64,000 nucleotides of DNA from Liquorilactobacillus hordei DSM 19519 (GCF_019443985.1 NZ_CP049303.1:806001-870000); one strand, 5' to 3'. Shown: positions 9,421 through 18,238, numbered from the stretch's first letter. Made by a program: numbers and translations. Notes: generated by a model from the sequence alone, not told the origin.

Positions 9421-9678
9421 ATGAGACCAGGAATTCATCCAGATTATCATAAAGTTGTTTTCTTAGATTCATCTACAGGATATAAGTTTATCTCAGGTTC
9501 AACTAAGAATTCAGCAGAAACGATTGAATGGGAAGATGGAAACACATATCCATTGATTCGTGTTGAAATTTCAAGTGATTCACATCCATTCTACACAGGA
9601 CGTCAGAAGTTTACACAAGCAGATGGACGTGTGGATCGTTTCAACAAAAAATATGGTTTTGCAAACAAAGAAGACTAA
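9421..9678 (+). CDS. rpmE2: 50S ribosomal protein L31 type B
   Basis: This 85-residue ribosomal protein bridges the large and small subunits. It begins [14 protein letters not shown] and has the type B features: no Cys zinc-binding motif, and the FYTGRQKF segment near the C-terminus. Cysteine-free L31 supports translation when zinc is scarce. AAAGGAG at 9406-9412 fixes the ATG at 9421; the upstream open frame from 9346 is not coding. It follows rho as in many Firmicutes and has a terminator behind it. Confidence 0.95.
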   Translation: MRPGIHPDYHKVVFLDSSTGYKFISGSTKNSAETIEWEDGNTYPLIRVEISSDSHPFYTGRQKFTQADGRVDRFNKKYGFANKED

Positions 9679-9699
9679 TTTTTTATTATGGAGTAGGCG

Positions 9700-9746
9700 A
9701 AAAGAGTGTTTTAATCTCGTTGGGGATTGTAACACTCTTTTTATAT
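9700..9746 (+). terminator. rpmE2 terminator
   Basis: AAAAGAGTGTT (9700-9710) pairs with AACACTCTTTT (9731-9741), followed by TTTTATAT. Confidence 0.85.
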
Positions 9747-9855
9747 TGCTGTATTTGCTAATAAACTAAATTGGTTAGACTCGTTTTTTTAAATATAATA
9801 ATTAGTTTTCCTGCAGTTAATGATTTAAAATATAAAAATAAATTCTCTTTGGGTA

Positions 9856-9902
9856 AAATACGAACATTATAATGCTATAACATTCGTATTTGCTTTTTTT
9901 TT
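9856..9902 (+). promoter_or_regulatory. PurR-box-like inverted pair overlapping a terminator-like hairpin
   Basis: AAATACGAACATT and its mirrored partner AACATTCGTATTT match the CGAA-centred PurBox pairs bound by Bacillus-type PurR, here with 18 bases between cores. The same repeat forms a nine-pair stem (9856-9864 with 9883-9891) followed by T9, so it could also act as an attenuator. Confidence 0.5.
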
Positions 9903-9936
9903 ACATTGTAGTATATTAATTAACGGGCTTTATATA

Positions 9937-9960
9937 AAATACGAATTTTAATGTTCGTGA
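9937..9960 (+). promoter_or_regulatory. second PurR-box-like inverted pair
   Basis: AAAATACGAATTT and AATGTTCGTG form another CGAA/TTCG pair, with 8 bases between cores, ending 15 bases before the permease start. Two pairs in one leader suggest purine-dependent control of the permease. Confidence 0.45.
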
Positions 9961-9975
9961 AAAGGGGTAAGAGTT

Positions 9976-11283
9976 TTGAAAGAAAAAATCGAGTCTTATT
10001 TTCAAATTAATGAATTAGGATCGACTATCGTTCGTGAATTACTAGCCGGATTTACAACATTCATTTCAATGGCATACATACTTTTTGTTAATCCTAGTGT
10101 GCTTGGTGATGCGGGAATGGATAAAGGAGCTGTTTTTACAGCAACAGCTATTGCAAGTGCAATTGGTTGTATTTTAATGGGATTATACGCAAAATATCCA
10201 ATTGCTACAGCACCAGCATTGGGAATTAATGCATTTTTCACTTATTCAGTTTGTATTGGAATGAAAGTGCCTTGGCAAACAGCTTTGGCTGGAGTTCTAA
10301 TAGCTTCAATTATTTTTTTATTGATTACGATCTTTAAGTTACGAGAATTAATTATTGATGCGATTCCTGCTAATTTAAAATACGCAATTTCAGCTGGAAT
10401 TGGACTATTTATTGCATTTATTGGTCTAGAAAATGGTGGGATTATTGTCGCAGATAAATCTACTTTGGTTGCTTTAGGCAGTTTTTCGGGAACAACTTGG
10501 TTAACTATTTTCGGGCTTGCAGTTAGTGCAATTTTATTAATACGTCGCGTTCCTGGAAATATCTTCATTGGAATGACTGCGACTGCAATTTTAGGTATAA
10601 TTACAGGAATGATTAAATTGCCAGATTCTGTAATTTCTGCTGCTCCGAGCTTAAAACCGACTTTCCTAGTAGCTATACGACATATTACAGATATTAATTC
10701 AATTCAGTTAGTGGTTGTTGTGTTAACATTTTTGTTGGTTACTTTCTTCGATACGGCAGGTACCTTAGTGGGTTTAGCACAACAAGCCGGTTTTATGAAG
10801 GATAATAAGATGCCAAGAGTGGGTAAGGCGTTGTTATCTGATTCAACTGCAATGACAGCTGGGGCATTATTAGGTACATCCCCTGTGGGAGCCTATGTAG
10901 AATCATCAGCTGGAATTGCGGTTGGTGGTCGTTCAGGGTTAACAGCTGTAGTTACAGGAATTTTATTCATTTTTGGCATGTTTTTCTCACCACTTCTGAG
11001 TGTTGTTACAAACCAAGTAACTGCACCTGCTTTAATTATTGTTGGGGTGTTAATGGCTCAAAATATGAAAAAAGTCGAATGGGATAAAATGGAAATTGCA
11101 ATTCCATCATTCTTAATTTTATTAGGAATGCCATTAACGTATAGTATTTCAGACGGATTGGCGCTTGGAGTGATTGCTTATCCTATTGCAATGATAGCTG
11201 CCAAAAGAGGAAAAGAAGTTCACCCAATTATGTACGCCTTGTTTTTTGTATTCTTGCTATTTTTCTGGATTTTGAATCATTAA
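9976..11283 (+). CDS. NCS2/AzgA-type purine permease (guanine/hypoxanthine/adenine)
   Basis: This is a proton-coupled nucleobase permease of the AzgA-like NCS2 group (PbuG/PbuO type) in the cytoplasmic membrane. It is 435 residues with about 12-14 hydrophobic segments. Family signatures are visible: GFTTFISMAYILFVNP near residue 25, FDTAGTLVG in the middle and GTSPVGAYVESSAGIAVGGRSG around residue 300. The start is TTG at 9976 after AAAAGGGG. It stands alone between two terminators and behind PurR-like boxes, which supports a purine salvage role; which purine it prefers cannot be read from sequence. Confidence 0.9.
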   Translation: MKEKIESYFQINELGSTIVRELLAGFTTFISMAYILFVNPSVLGDAGMDKGAVFTATAIASAIGCILMGLYAKYPIATAPALGINAFFTYSVCIGMKVPWQTALAGVLIASIIFLLITIFKLRELIIDAIPANLKYAISAGIGLFIAFIGLENGGIIVADKSTLVALGSFSGTTWLTIFGLAVSAILLIRRVPGNIFIGMTATAILGIITGMIKLPDSVISAAPSLKPTFLVAIRHITDINSIQLVVVVLTFLLVTFFDTAGTLVGLAQQAGFMKDNKMPRVGKALLSDSTAMTAGALLGTSPVGAYVESSAGIAVGGRSGLTAVVTGILFIFGMFFSPLLSVVTNQVTAPALIIVGVLMAQNMKKVEWDKMEIAIPSFLILLGMPLTYSISDGLALGVIAYPIAMIAAKRGKEVHPIMYALFFVFLLFFWILNH

Positions 11284-11380
11284 CAGGCAGTGTGATTTAT
11301 GTAACATAGTTGGAGATAAATGGCGAGTCTAGGTTAAGATTTAACTTTTTACCTAACTCGTGTAGATAGAAGAATAGTTG

Positions 11381-11427
11381 ACAAAAGGGATACCGTTTAA
11401 TATCTAATTACGGTATCCCTTTTGTTT
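11381..11427. terminator. strong bidirectional terminator
   Basis: A perfect 16-bp stem (11381-11396 with 11410-11425) has A and T runs on both sides. It separates the plus-strand permease from the minus-strand small gene. Confidence 0.9.
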
Positions 11428-11465
11428 AATTTAGTTTATTTGAAAAATGATTTAAAAGACATAGT

Positions 11466-11603
11466 CTATCTTTCAAACTTCTTTGCATCAGCATCAAGAC
11501 GTGCAAAACCAGAGCCTTCATTTTTTGCAGGATGCTTTGCGCGGTCCTCCAAAGCTTTGCGAGCCAATGCTTTTTTTTCTTCCTTACTCAACTTCTTTGA
11601 CAT
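11466..11603 (-). CDS. small basic protein, 45 aa
   Basis: A 45-codon gene on the minus strand encodes a highly charged, Lys/Ala/Glu-rich protein beginning MSKKLSKEEKKALARKALED and ending KKFER. The ATG at 11603 is preceded by AGAGGCG at a proper distance, and the frame ends just before the strong shared terminator at 11381-11427. The protein is probably helical and soluble, without a membrane segment. I do not know its function; similar short charged proteins are common in lactobacilli. The plus-strand open frame covering the same bases (11422-11664) lacks a ribosome binding site and is a shadow. Confidence 0.75.
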   Translation of the reverse strand: MSKKLSKEEKKALARKALEDRAKHPAKNEGSGFARLDADAKKFER

Positions 11604-11790
11604 TGTAATCGCCTCTTTTTTTTTGGAATCCACATATGGAATTTATTCCACAAATCTATTTTAGTTCAATCGAGGGCAAAATTCAAAAAAAGATATACTT
11701 ATTAAGTAAACAGATCTTTTCTTTTCTTGTACGTACTATCCATGTAGAATGTATGTTAGTGAAATAAAAATATGAGGGAGCTGCAAAGTT

Positions 11791-12219
11791 ATGATTGCCT
11801 TTTACAGAACTAATGATTTAACATCCAAAGTTTATCAAGATGCATTAGCAATTCGAAAGGAAGTATTTGTAGTAGAACAGGGAGTGCCAGAAGCATTAGA
11901 AATTGATGCTGAGGAATTAGCAATGCATTATGTTGGGTACGTAGACAACCAAGCTGTTGTCACTGCTAGAATAATTGAAGAAAATGGTGCATGGCACATT
12001 CAAAGAGTGGCTACTTTGAATAGTCAACGCCACAAAGGATATGCAAAAGAGCTGCTGAAGTGTATTGAAGAAATTGCAGTGGAAGACAAAGTCTCATACT
12101 TAACGTTAGGAGCCCAAGACCAAGCACAGGATTTTTATTCTAAATTAGGTTTTGAGGTTGTCGGAGTAGGCTTTTTGGATGCAGGAATCCCACATCATAA
12201 AATGAACAAAAAATTATAG
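11791..12219 (+). CDS. GNAT-family N-acetyltransferase (YjcF/ElaA-like)
   Basis: This 142-residue acetyltransferase of the GNAT fold transfers acetyl from acetyl-CoA to an unknown small amine or peptide. The middle motif with V-A-T-L (QRVATLNSQRHKGYAKELL, about residues 68-86) carries the acetyl-CoA pyrophosphate loop (Q/R-x-x-G-x-A). The C-terminal FYSKLGFEVVG is the classical motif B end. The N-terminal AIRKEVFVVEQ is typical of the YjcF/ElaA subgroup. AGGGAG precedes the ATG. It is monocistronic, with the RNA candidate downstream. Confidence 0.85.
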   Translation: MIAFYRTNDLTSKVYQDALAIRKEVFVVEQGVPEALEIDAEELAMHYVGYVDNQAVVTARIIEENGAWHIQRVATLNSQRHKGYAKELLKCIEEIAVEDKVSYLTLGAQDQAQDFYSKLGFEVVGVGFLDAGIPHHKMNKKL

Positions 12220-12247
12220 TTGACTTTTTGTAAGAAAGGGGTAGACT
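12220..12247 (+). promoter_or_regulatory. promoter of the structured RNA candidate
   Basis: TTGACT (12220-12225), a 16-base spacer and TAGACT (12242-12247) start within the stop region of the acetyltransferase gene. Transcription would begin near 12253. Confidence 0.55.
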
Positions 12248-12252
12248 TAGTC

Positions 12253-12450
12253 TTATGCGATGAGTCGAAGTAATCAGACGAATTTATTCGTTCCGCTGTG
12301 GCGGCTAGTGATTTTTTTCGAGAGGGACACAAATGCTGGCGGATTTCCAGCGTGTTTGTAGGTGTTCATTGTGGAATTGACCCTACTATCATTTTAATTA
12401 ATGGTACCTTACCTGTAAGCCATAACAATAAAGTTATGGCTTACTTTTTT
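12253..12450 (+). ncRNA. putative structured small RNA, about 195 nt
   Basis: This stretch between two genes has unusually balanced base composition, its own promoter and a perfect 12-bp terminator, and no credible reading frame. It can fold into an extended arm: TTCCGC with GTGGAA, GGACAC with GTGTTC, and a GCTGG/CCAGC tip around CGGATTT. A local CCGC/GCGG hairpin competes, and GGTAG/CTACT helices just outside could close the rod. Size and shape recall 6S RNA or the Lactobacillales Lacto-usp motif, but I cannot confirm either. It is not recognisably tmRNA, RNase P RNA, SRP RNA or a riboswitch. Confidence 0.5.
12415..12450 (+). terminator. terminator of the RNA candidate
   Basis: GTAAGCCATAAC (12415-12426) pairs perfectly with GTTATGGCTTAC (12433-12444), followed by T6. 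Confidence 0.9.
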
Positions 12451-12778
12451 GCAAAAAAATAAAAAATTTTAAAAATGCTGAAATTTAAACCGCAAATGAA
12501 GAAAATTCTGATAAAGTCTAATAAATATTAGTAATTTGAAAATGAATTTTAATAATTTTCAAATTATAATGTAATCGGCTTTATAATGGGTAATAAATTT
12601 GCTATGATTAACTCAAGATAATTTATTGGGAGTTTTAGTTGCAACTAACAGATTGGAATAAATTATTGAAACCTACATTAATATTTTTTGTTTTTTAGAA
12701 TAAAAAGTAGATGTTGTTTCAATAGTTGTCGTTGCTTAGACTTTGATTCACAATTTATAAACAGTGGAGGAATTTAAA
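12451..12778 (+). other. A+T-rich intergenic region before lemA
   Basis: There is no gene here. Two inverted repeats are visible: AATTTGAAAAT (12533-12543) with ATTTTCAAATT (12555-12565), and ATTGAAAC (12665-12672) with GTTTCAAT (12716-12723). Either could be an operator or a hairpin in a long lemA-htpX leader. No heat-shock CIRCE or CtsR box was recognised. Confidence 0.4.
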
Positions 12779-13336
12779 ATGGCTTGGATTATAGTTATCA
12801 TCATTATTGCAGTGGTTGTTTTTGGATATATTGCTCTATATAATGGTTTGCAAACAGCGAAGGTTTATACAGAGGAGTCTTGGAGTCAAATTGATGTGCA
12901 ACTTAAACGCAGGAATGATTTGATTCCAAATCTTGTTGAAACTACAAAGGGGTACGCCAAACATGAACGTGAAACTCTTGCAAAGGTTGTTGAGTTACGT
13001 AACCAAATGGTGCAATTGCCAAATGATGCACATGAGGAAAAAATGGAGTTGTCAAATCAACTTTCCGACTCTCTGAAATCAATTTTTGCATTGGCTGAAA
13101 GTTATCCTGATTTGAAGGCAAATCAGGAATTCGCAAAACTAATGGAAGAGTTGAGCAACACTGAGAACAAGATAGCATATTCTCGTCAGTTATTTAACTC
13201 TTCTGCAGCTTCGTTTAATCAGAAAATTATGACTTTTCCATCTAATTTTGTTGCAAAGGCACATGGCTTAACAAAAGTTAATTATTTGGAAGTTCCGTCT
13301 GAAGAAAAAGCTGCACCTAAGGTATCTTTTGAATAA
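12779..13336 (+). CDS. lemA: LemA family protein
   Basis: LemA proteins are membrane-anchored helical proteins of poorly known function, often next to the protease HtpX. The first 25 residues are one hydrophobic segment (MAWIIVIIIIAVVVFGYIAL). The family signature follows (SWSQIDVQLKRRNDLIPNLVETTKGY), and the remainder is long amphipathic helices. GTGGAGG at 12764-12770 is the ribosome binding site, so the start is ATG 12779 and the upstream GTG is not used. The gene ends 24 bases before htpX, giving a two-gene operon. Confidence 0.93.
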   Translation: MAWIIVIIIIAVVVFGYIALYNGLQTAKVYTEESWSQIDVQLKRRNDLIPNLVETTKGYAKHERETLAKVVELRNQMVQLPNDAHEEKMELSNQLSDSLKSIFALAESYPDLKANQEFAKLMEELSNTENKIAYSRQLFNSSAASFNQKIMTFPSNFVAKAHGLTKVNYLEVPSEEKAAPKVSFE

Positions 13337-13360
13337 AATTTTGTTGAAGGAGTTTTGAAG

Positions 13361-14245
13361 ATGTTATTTCAGCAAATAGCACAGAATAAAAGGCGAACAA
13401 TTTACGTTATGATCGCCTTTTTCTTATTAGTAATTCTTATTGGAGCAGCGATAGGTTATGTTTTCTTCAATAGTTCGTTGGCTGGTATTTTAATGGCTGC
13501 TGTTATTGGAATCTTTTACATGTTTTCAATGTTATCTCGTTCGACTGACATTGTGATGGGAATGAATAATGCTGTTGAGGTTAAACAAGAAAGCGACTTT
13601 CCAGAGCTTTGGCATATAATTGAAGACATGGCACTAGTAGGCAAGGTTCCTATGCCAAGGGTTTTTACCATTGATGATGAGAGCCCCAATGCATTTGCAA
13701 CAGGCAGGGATCCGGAGCACTCCGCTGTAGCGGTTACCCAAGGGTTATTAACTAGGTTGAATAGAGAAGAGCTAGAAGGTGTGATTGCTCACGAGGTATC
13801 TCATATTCGTAATTATGATATCCGTTTGCAGACAACAGCACTAGCACTCGTATCTGTAATTTCGATTTTAGTAAATATTGGATATAACTCATTTTGGTGG
13901 GGCGGAGGTCGCAAAAGAGATAACGAGAGTAATGGCGGTTGGTTGATTCTTGTTTTGTCGATAGTAGTTTTGATAGTAGGACCCTTGGCTGCATCTTTGG
14001 CTCAAATGGCCTTGTCACGCAATCGAGAGTTTCTCGCTGATGCTTCTGGGGTTGAGTTAACGCGTAATCCTCAGGGCTTGATAAGTGCATTGGAGAAGAT
14101 TTCAAATAGTGAGCCACTGAAATCTGCTGATCCAAGTAGTTCCTCACTTTATATATCTAATCCGTTCAAAGATAGTTCGTGGACACATTTATTTGATACT
14201 CATCCATCAACTGAAGAACGAATTAAACGATTGAAAAAAATGTAA
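13361..14245 (+). CDS. htpX: membrane zinc metalloprotease HtpX
   Basis: HtpX is an M48-family membrane protease that degrades misfolded membrane proteins together with FtsH. Two membrane segments span about residues 15-60. The zinc site HEVSH (about 144-148) is followed by a downstream Glu in [10 protein letters not shown], and a further hydrophobic pair lies around 180-215. At 294 residues it is full length. AAGGAG at 13347-13352 favours the ATG at 13361 over the TTG at 13355, which would be only two bases away. It is co-transcribed with lemA. Confidence 0.95.
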   Translation: MLFQQIAQNKRRTIYVMIAFFLLVILIGAAIGYVFFNSSLAGILMAAVIGIFYMFSMLSRSTDIVMGMNNAVEVKQESDFPELWHIIEDMALVGKVPMPRVFTIDDESPNAFATGRDPEHSAVAVTQGLLTRLNREELEGVIAHEVSHIRNYDIRLQTTALALVSVISILVNIGYNSFWWGGGRKRDNESNGGWLILVLSIVVLIVGPLAASLAQMALSRNREFLADASGVELTRNPQGLISALEKISNSEPLKSADPSSSSLYISNPFKDSSWTHLFDTHPSTEERIKRLKKM

Positions 14246-14276
14246 TAATTATTTTAAATAGAATAGAGGTTTGATG

Positions 14277-15059
14277 ATGCGTAATAACCTTATATATGTG
14301 CACATCGAAAAGGTATCGCATTTAACATTAACGTATGGAATTTCAAATTTAGACTTTTTTAGGGGCGTAAAAGTTAAACCTAAGAATTTATTGTCATTAG
14401 GTAACGTAGACCCAAATCAAGAAATAGATATATATTCTGGATTTAATATGTACTTGGAAGAAGAGAGCGTGCAAAAGTTTCTTCTTCCAAATTCGAATCA
14501 AAATATTGACTGGATAGATTTTGATGAAGTTAATGATTTAGAATCACTAACCCCACACGAAGTTGCTGAATTGTTATACTTGGGACACGCGTATACACAT
14601 CTTAAATCTCCATTTTATTATAAATTACAAAATAATTATGTATATTTGACTTTACCAAATGGTGCAAAAAAGGTATACTATCGTTATTTGCCACATTTTT
14701 ATCAAATTCTTGCAACTTGTATAACCAATAAACTAGCTAGTACTTATCGTGAAAGAAAACCTTTTTTAAGATCACGGCATCGTTTTCAGTTACTTGATAC
14801 TTCAATTATTAAGGAAATTGATTCCTTAATGGTGTTGGGAACGGTACTTGATTTTGGTGAAATTCAGATAAAAGGGCAAGAGCTAACAGTTCCTTTTTTC
14901 TTAGCACCAGATTCGGTATATCAACTAAAGTGGCATGAACCTACAATGTTGATTGAAAAATCTAAACTGGTCGGTGAATTAAAATATTATTTGAATTCGA
15001 CAGAGTGGAAACTAAAAATTTTGGCACCAGAATTACTTGAGGATAGTTTAAATTTCTAA
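14277..15059 (+). CDS. uncharacterised 260-residue protein
   Basis: I do not recognise a family. The predicted protein is soluble, rich in Leu, Tyr, Asn and Lys, with several Tyr/Phe-rich stretches (AYTHLKSPFYYKL, KKVYYRYLPHFYQIL) and no signal peptide, membrane span or catalytic motif I can name. TTG 14271, ATG 14274 and ATG 14277 are all in frame after AGAGG; the last has the best spacing (7 bases). It lies 31 bases after htpX without a terminator, so it may be the third gene of the lemA-htpX operon, or it may be separately expressed. Confidence 0.7.
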   Translation: MRNNLIYVHIEKVSHLTLTYGISNLDFFRGVKVKPKNLLSLGNVDPNQEIDIYSGFNMYLEEESVQKFLLPNSNQNIDWIDFDEVNDLESLTPHEVAELLYLGHAYTHLKSPFYYKLQNNYVYLTLPNGAKKVYYRYLPHFYQILATCITNKLASTYRERKPFLRSRHRFQLLDTSIIKEIDSLMVLGTVLDFGEIQIKGQELTVPFFLAPDSVYQLKWHEPTMLIEKSKLVGELKYYLNSTEWKLKILAPELLEDSLNF

Positions 15060-15166
15060 CTATATTATCGTTGCATGAAATTCTTTAATACTAAGAAGAC
15101 AGAATTATTTTGTTGGCAGAGTAGTGAAAGAGTACTCAAATGATGAGAGTATTAGAAACCAATAAA

Positions 15167-15222
15167 TAAACACTGTCTTATTTTGTGTTTAGTTTAAGAT
15201 ATTTTATTTTTTGTGATACAAT
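15167..15222 (+). promoter_or_regulatory. putative murF promoter region with hairpin
   Basis: TTAAGA (15194-15199) and TACAAT (15217-15222) are 17 bases apart and could drive murF. Just upstream a TAAACAC/GTGTTTA stem (15167-15191) may end the preceding transcript. The rest of 15060-15316 shows nothing else. Confidence 0.4.
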
Positions 15223-15316
15223 GGCATAGGACAATTTTAATGGAAGTACTGTATATTATTAACATAAAGTTGAAAATTAGCTTTTGTACAGTATGGCATG
15301 AAGGGAAGAAATTTAC

Positions 15317-16684
15317 ATGAAGATGCGATTAGCGGAAATTGCGAAAGCTCTACAAGTTGAACCGAAGGAGGAGTGGGAAGAGATTGTTGTTACTAGTGTC
15401 TCTTTTGATACTCGTTCGCTTGAACAAGGTGCACTATTTATACCGTTAGTCGCGGAACATGATGGGCATGATTATATTGAGAATGCAATCAAAAATGGGG
15501 CAGTTGCAACGTTGTGGCAAGAAGACCATGACGAGAATGCGGCATTAATCCCCAAATTGGTTGTCTCAAATAGTTTGCAGGCAATGCAGAAACTTGCACA
15601 TTATTATCTTCAGAAGATAAATCCCAAAGTTGTTGCTATCACTGGGAGTAATGGTAAAACCACGACTAAGGATATGGTAGCTGCTATTCTTGGAAGACGG
15701 TTTAATGTACAAAAAACACATGATAATTTTAATAATTTTATTGGAGTTCCGATGACAGTCTTATCAATGGAACCGAATACTGAAGTTTTGGTTATCGAAA
15801 TGGGAATGGACCATTTTGGTGAGTTAGATGAACTTAGCCATCTTGTTGAGCCTGACATTGCTGTTATTACTATGATTGGTGAAGCTCATATTGAGTTTTT
15901 TGGCACAAGAGACAAAATAGCTGATGCAAAAATGGAAATAACGCATGGATTAAAGGAAGACGGAGTACTCATTTATAATGGTGATGAACCCTTGCTTATT
16001 CAGAGAACAAAGGAGATAGCCCAAGAAACTAATACTTTTGGGACCTCGGATAATGTTAACTTACGTGCTCTGAATGTTGTAAGCAATGATGAAGAAACAA
16101 GTTTTAGGGTAGTACAGTGGGAAAACGAAAATTTCGTAATTCCAATGATTGGATCATATAACGTAATTAATGCTTTGGCGGCCCTGAGTGTAGGAAAGCT
16201 TTTCAGAATACCCGTTGAAGAGATGAAAAAAGCACTCAAGTCTTTTGAATTGACTAAAAATAGAACACAATGGTTGCAAGGAGCAAAAGGCGAACAGATT
16301 TTGAGTGATGTATATAATTCTAATCCGTCAGCTGCGAAGCTAGTTATAAAAGCTTTTTCTAATGCTTCAACAAAGGGAAAAAGAATGATAGTGATAGGCG
16401 ATATGTTGCAGCTTGGAATCAGCTCAAAAGAGATGCATGAAAGCTTAGCTGAAGTTATTGATCCAGATAAAATTGATAGTGTGTATCTTTGTGGGGAAGA
16501 AGTAGAACCTTTAGCTACAAAATTAGTATCAAAATTTGATAAGGAACATCTTCATTTGTATAAAGCAACTGAAAAAATGGAACTGGTTGCGGATTTGCAA
16601 AGTGAAATTTCAGCTGACGACTCAGTGTTATTGAAGGGAAGTCATGGAATTCATCTGGAGAACGTATTAGAGAAGTTAGTGTAG
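15317..16684 (+). CDS. murF: UDP-MurNAc-tripeptide:D-Ala-D-Ala ligase
   Basis: MurF adds the D-Ala-D-Ala dipeptide to the UDP-MurNAc tripeptide, the last cytoplasmic step of the wall precursor. Three Mur-ligase domains are visible: an N-terminal substrate domain (SFDTRSLEQGALF), the central ATPase with the P-loop AITGSNGKTTTKD at about 108-120 and the EMGMDHFGE segment, and a C-terminal domain with LSDVYNSNPSA and GDMLQLG. At 455 residues it is the normal length. AAGGGAAG sits 8 bases before the ATG. cshA follows 36 bases later in the same direction, as in several Lactobacillaceae. Confidence 0.95.
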   Translation: MKMRLAEIAKALQVEPKEEWEEIVVTSVSFDTRSLEQGALFIPLVAEHDGHDYIENAIKNGAVATLWQEDHDENAALIPKLVVSNSLQAMQKLAHYYLQKINPKVVAITGSNGKTTTKDMVAAILGRRFNVQKTHDNFNNFIGVPMTVLSMEPNTEVLVIEMGMDHFGELDELSHLVEPDIAVITMIGEAHIEFFGTRDKIADAKMEITHGLKEDGVLIYNGDEPLLIQRTKEIAQETNTFGTSDNVNLRALNVVSNDEETSFRVVQWENENFVIPMIGSYNVINALAALSVGKLFRIPVEEMKKALKSFELTKNRTQWLQGAKGEQILSDVYNSNPSAAKLVIKAFSNASTKGKRMIVIGDMLQLGISSKEMHESLAEVIDPDKIDSVYLCGEEVEPLATKLVSKFDKEHLHLYKATEKMELVADLQSEISADDSVLLKGSHGIHLENVLEKLV

Positions 16685-16720
16685 AAGAATAGTTTTTAAT
16701 AAAACAGGAGGAAATAATTT

Positions 16721-18238
16721 TTGAAATTTACAGAACTTGGTCTTTCAGAAAATATCTTAAAGGCAATAAACCGTAGTGGGTTTGAGGAAGCAACACCTAT
16801 TCAGGCAGAAACAATTCCATTAGTTTTGAAGGGTGAGGATGTTATTGGACAAGCTCAAACTGGTACAGGGAAGACTGCCGCTTTTGGATTACCAATTTTA
16901 AATAAAATTGATACAAAGAAAAATGAAATACAAGCCGTAATTGTTTCACCTACGCGTGAATTGGCAATTCAAACACAAGAAGAGTTATATCGTTTAGGCC
17001 GCGATGAACGTGCTAAGGTACAAGTTGTATATGGTGGAGCAGATATTCGTCGACAGATTAATTCTTTAAAGAAGGCTCCACAAATTTTGGTTGGCACACC
17101 AGGACGCCTTTTGGATCATATTCGAAGAAGAACTGTTAAACTCGATTCTGTTAACGTAATGGTATTAGATGAAGCTGATGAAATGCTTGATATGGGATTC
17201 GTTGAGGATATTGAGAGTATTATTGAGGCTGTTCCAGAAAAAAGACAAACATTGTTATTTTCTGCAACGATGCCTCCAGCTATTCTGAAAATTGGCGAAA
17301 AGTTTATGCAAAAGCCAAGTGTTGTCAAAATTAAAGCAAAAGAACTAACAACTGATTTGGTAGATCAGTATTATGTTCGTTCACGTGACTTCGAGAAATT
17401 TGATGTAATGACAAGAATTCTTGATGTTCAAGCACCTGAACTTACAATTGTCTTTGGTAGAACTAAAAGACGTGTTGATGAACTCTCAAAAGGATTAGAA
17501 ACTCGTGGGTATAATGCCAAGGGAATTCATGGGGATTTGTCACAACAGCGTCGTATGAGCATCTTGAAACAGTTTAAAGCAGGAAAATTAGATATTTTAG
17601 TTGCTACTGATGTGGCAGCACGTGGTCTTGATATCTCTGGTGTCACTCACGTGTATAATTATGATATTCCACAAGATCCAGAAAGTTATGTTCATCGTAT
17701 TGGCCGTACAGGTCGTGCGGGACATCATGGCGTCTCGGTTACTTTTGTTACTCCAAATGAAATGGATTATTTACGCGTTATTGAGAAGTTGACAAAGAAG
17801 CGCATGAGTAATTTAAAGCCACCTACAGAACAAGAAGCATTCAATGGACAAATTACATCAGCAATTGATGACATTGATGATCTGATTAAGAAAACTGACA
17901 CGCAGAAGTTTGAAAAACAAACAACTGAATTGTTAGCAAAATATGATACACAAGATCTTGTAGCAGCTTTGTTGAATGAAATGACGAAAGATGCTGCAAA
18001 CGAGGTTCCTGTTAAAATAACACCTGAGCGCCCATTACCAAGGCACAAGAAGGGTTCTTCTAACCATTACGATCGTAACCGCCGAGGCAATAAGGGTGGT
18101 TATCAAAGAAGAGATAATAAATCAGGTAACCATAAGAGCAATAATGGACGTAAACCAAAAAAGGACCAAAATCGTGATAAGTTTAATCGCGACAACAAAA
18201 AAAAGAGAAAGTTTACTATCAGAACTAAAGAAGGCTAA
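16721..18238 (+). CDS. cshA: DEAD-box RNA helicase CshA
   Basis: CshA is an ATP-dependent RNA helicase of the RNA degradosome that also helps growth in the cold. All core motifs are present: the Q motif (EEATPIQAE), Walker A AQTGTGKT at about 46-53, DEAD at about 150-153, SAT, and HRIGRTGRAG. After the helicase core comes a C-terminal extension rich in Arg, Asn, Lys and Gly (residues about 430-505) that binds RNA. The start is TTG, with AGGAGG ten bases upstream. At 505 residues it is full length. An ISL3 element has entered the terminator behind it. Confidence 0.95.
   Translation: MKFTELGLSENILKAINRSGFEEATPIQAETIPLVLKGEDVIGQAQTGTGKTAAFGLPILNKIDTKKNEIQAVIVSPTRELAIQTQEELYRLGRDERAKVQVVYGGADIRRQINSLKKAPQILVGTPGRLLDHIRRRTVKLDSVNVMVLDEADEMLDMGFVEDIESIIEAVPEKRQTLLFSATMPPAILKIGEKFMQKPSVVKIKAKELTTDLVDQYYVRSRDFEKFDVMTRILDVQAPELTIVFGRTKRRVDELSKGLETRGYNAKGIHGDLSQQRRMSILKQFKAGKLDILVATDVAARGLDISGVTHVYNYDIPQDPESYVHRIGRTGRAGHHGVSVTFVTPNEMDYLRVIEKLTKKRMSNLKPPTEQEAFNGQITSAIDDIDDLIKKTDTQKFEKQTTELLAKYDTQDLVAALLNEMTKDAANEVPVKITPERPLPRHKKGSSNHYDRNRRGNKGGYQRRDNKSGNHKSNNGRKPKKDQNRDKFNRDNKKKRKFTIRTKEG

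Noticed and set aside
11422..11664. 80-residue plus-strand frame
   Set aside because: No ribosome binding site, and it is antisense to the better supported 45-residue minus-strand gene.
12255..12275. GATGAGTCGAAG resembling a hammerhead ribozyme core
   Set aside because: Stem II is absent and no cleavage-site stem pairs around it; chance similarity.
12395..12420. TGGTACC resembling the core of a T-box leader
   Set aside because: The rest of the T-box (ACCGCG) is missing, no stem I landmarks were found, and the next gene is lemA, not an aminoacyl-tRNA synthetase or amino acid gene.
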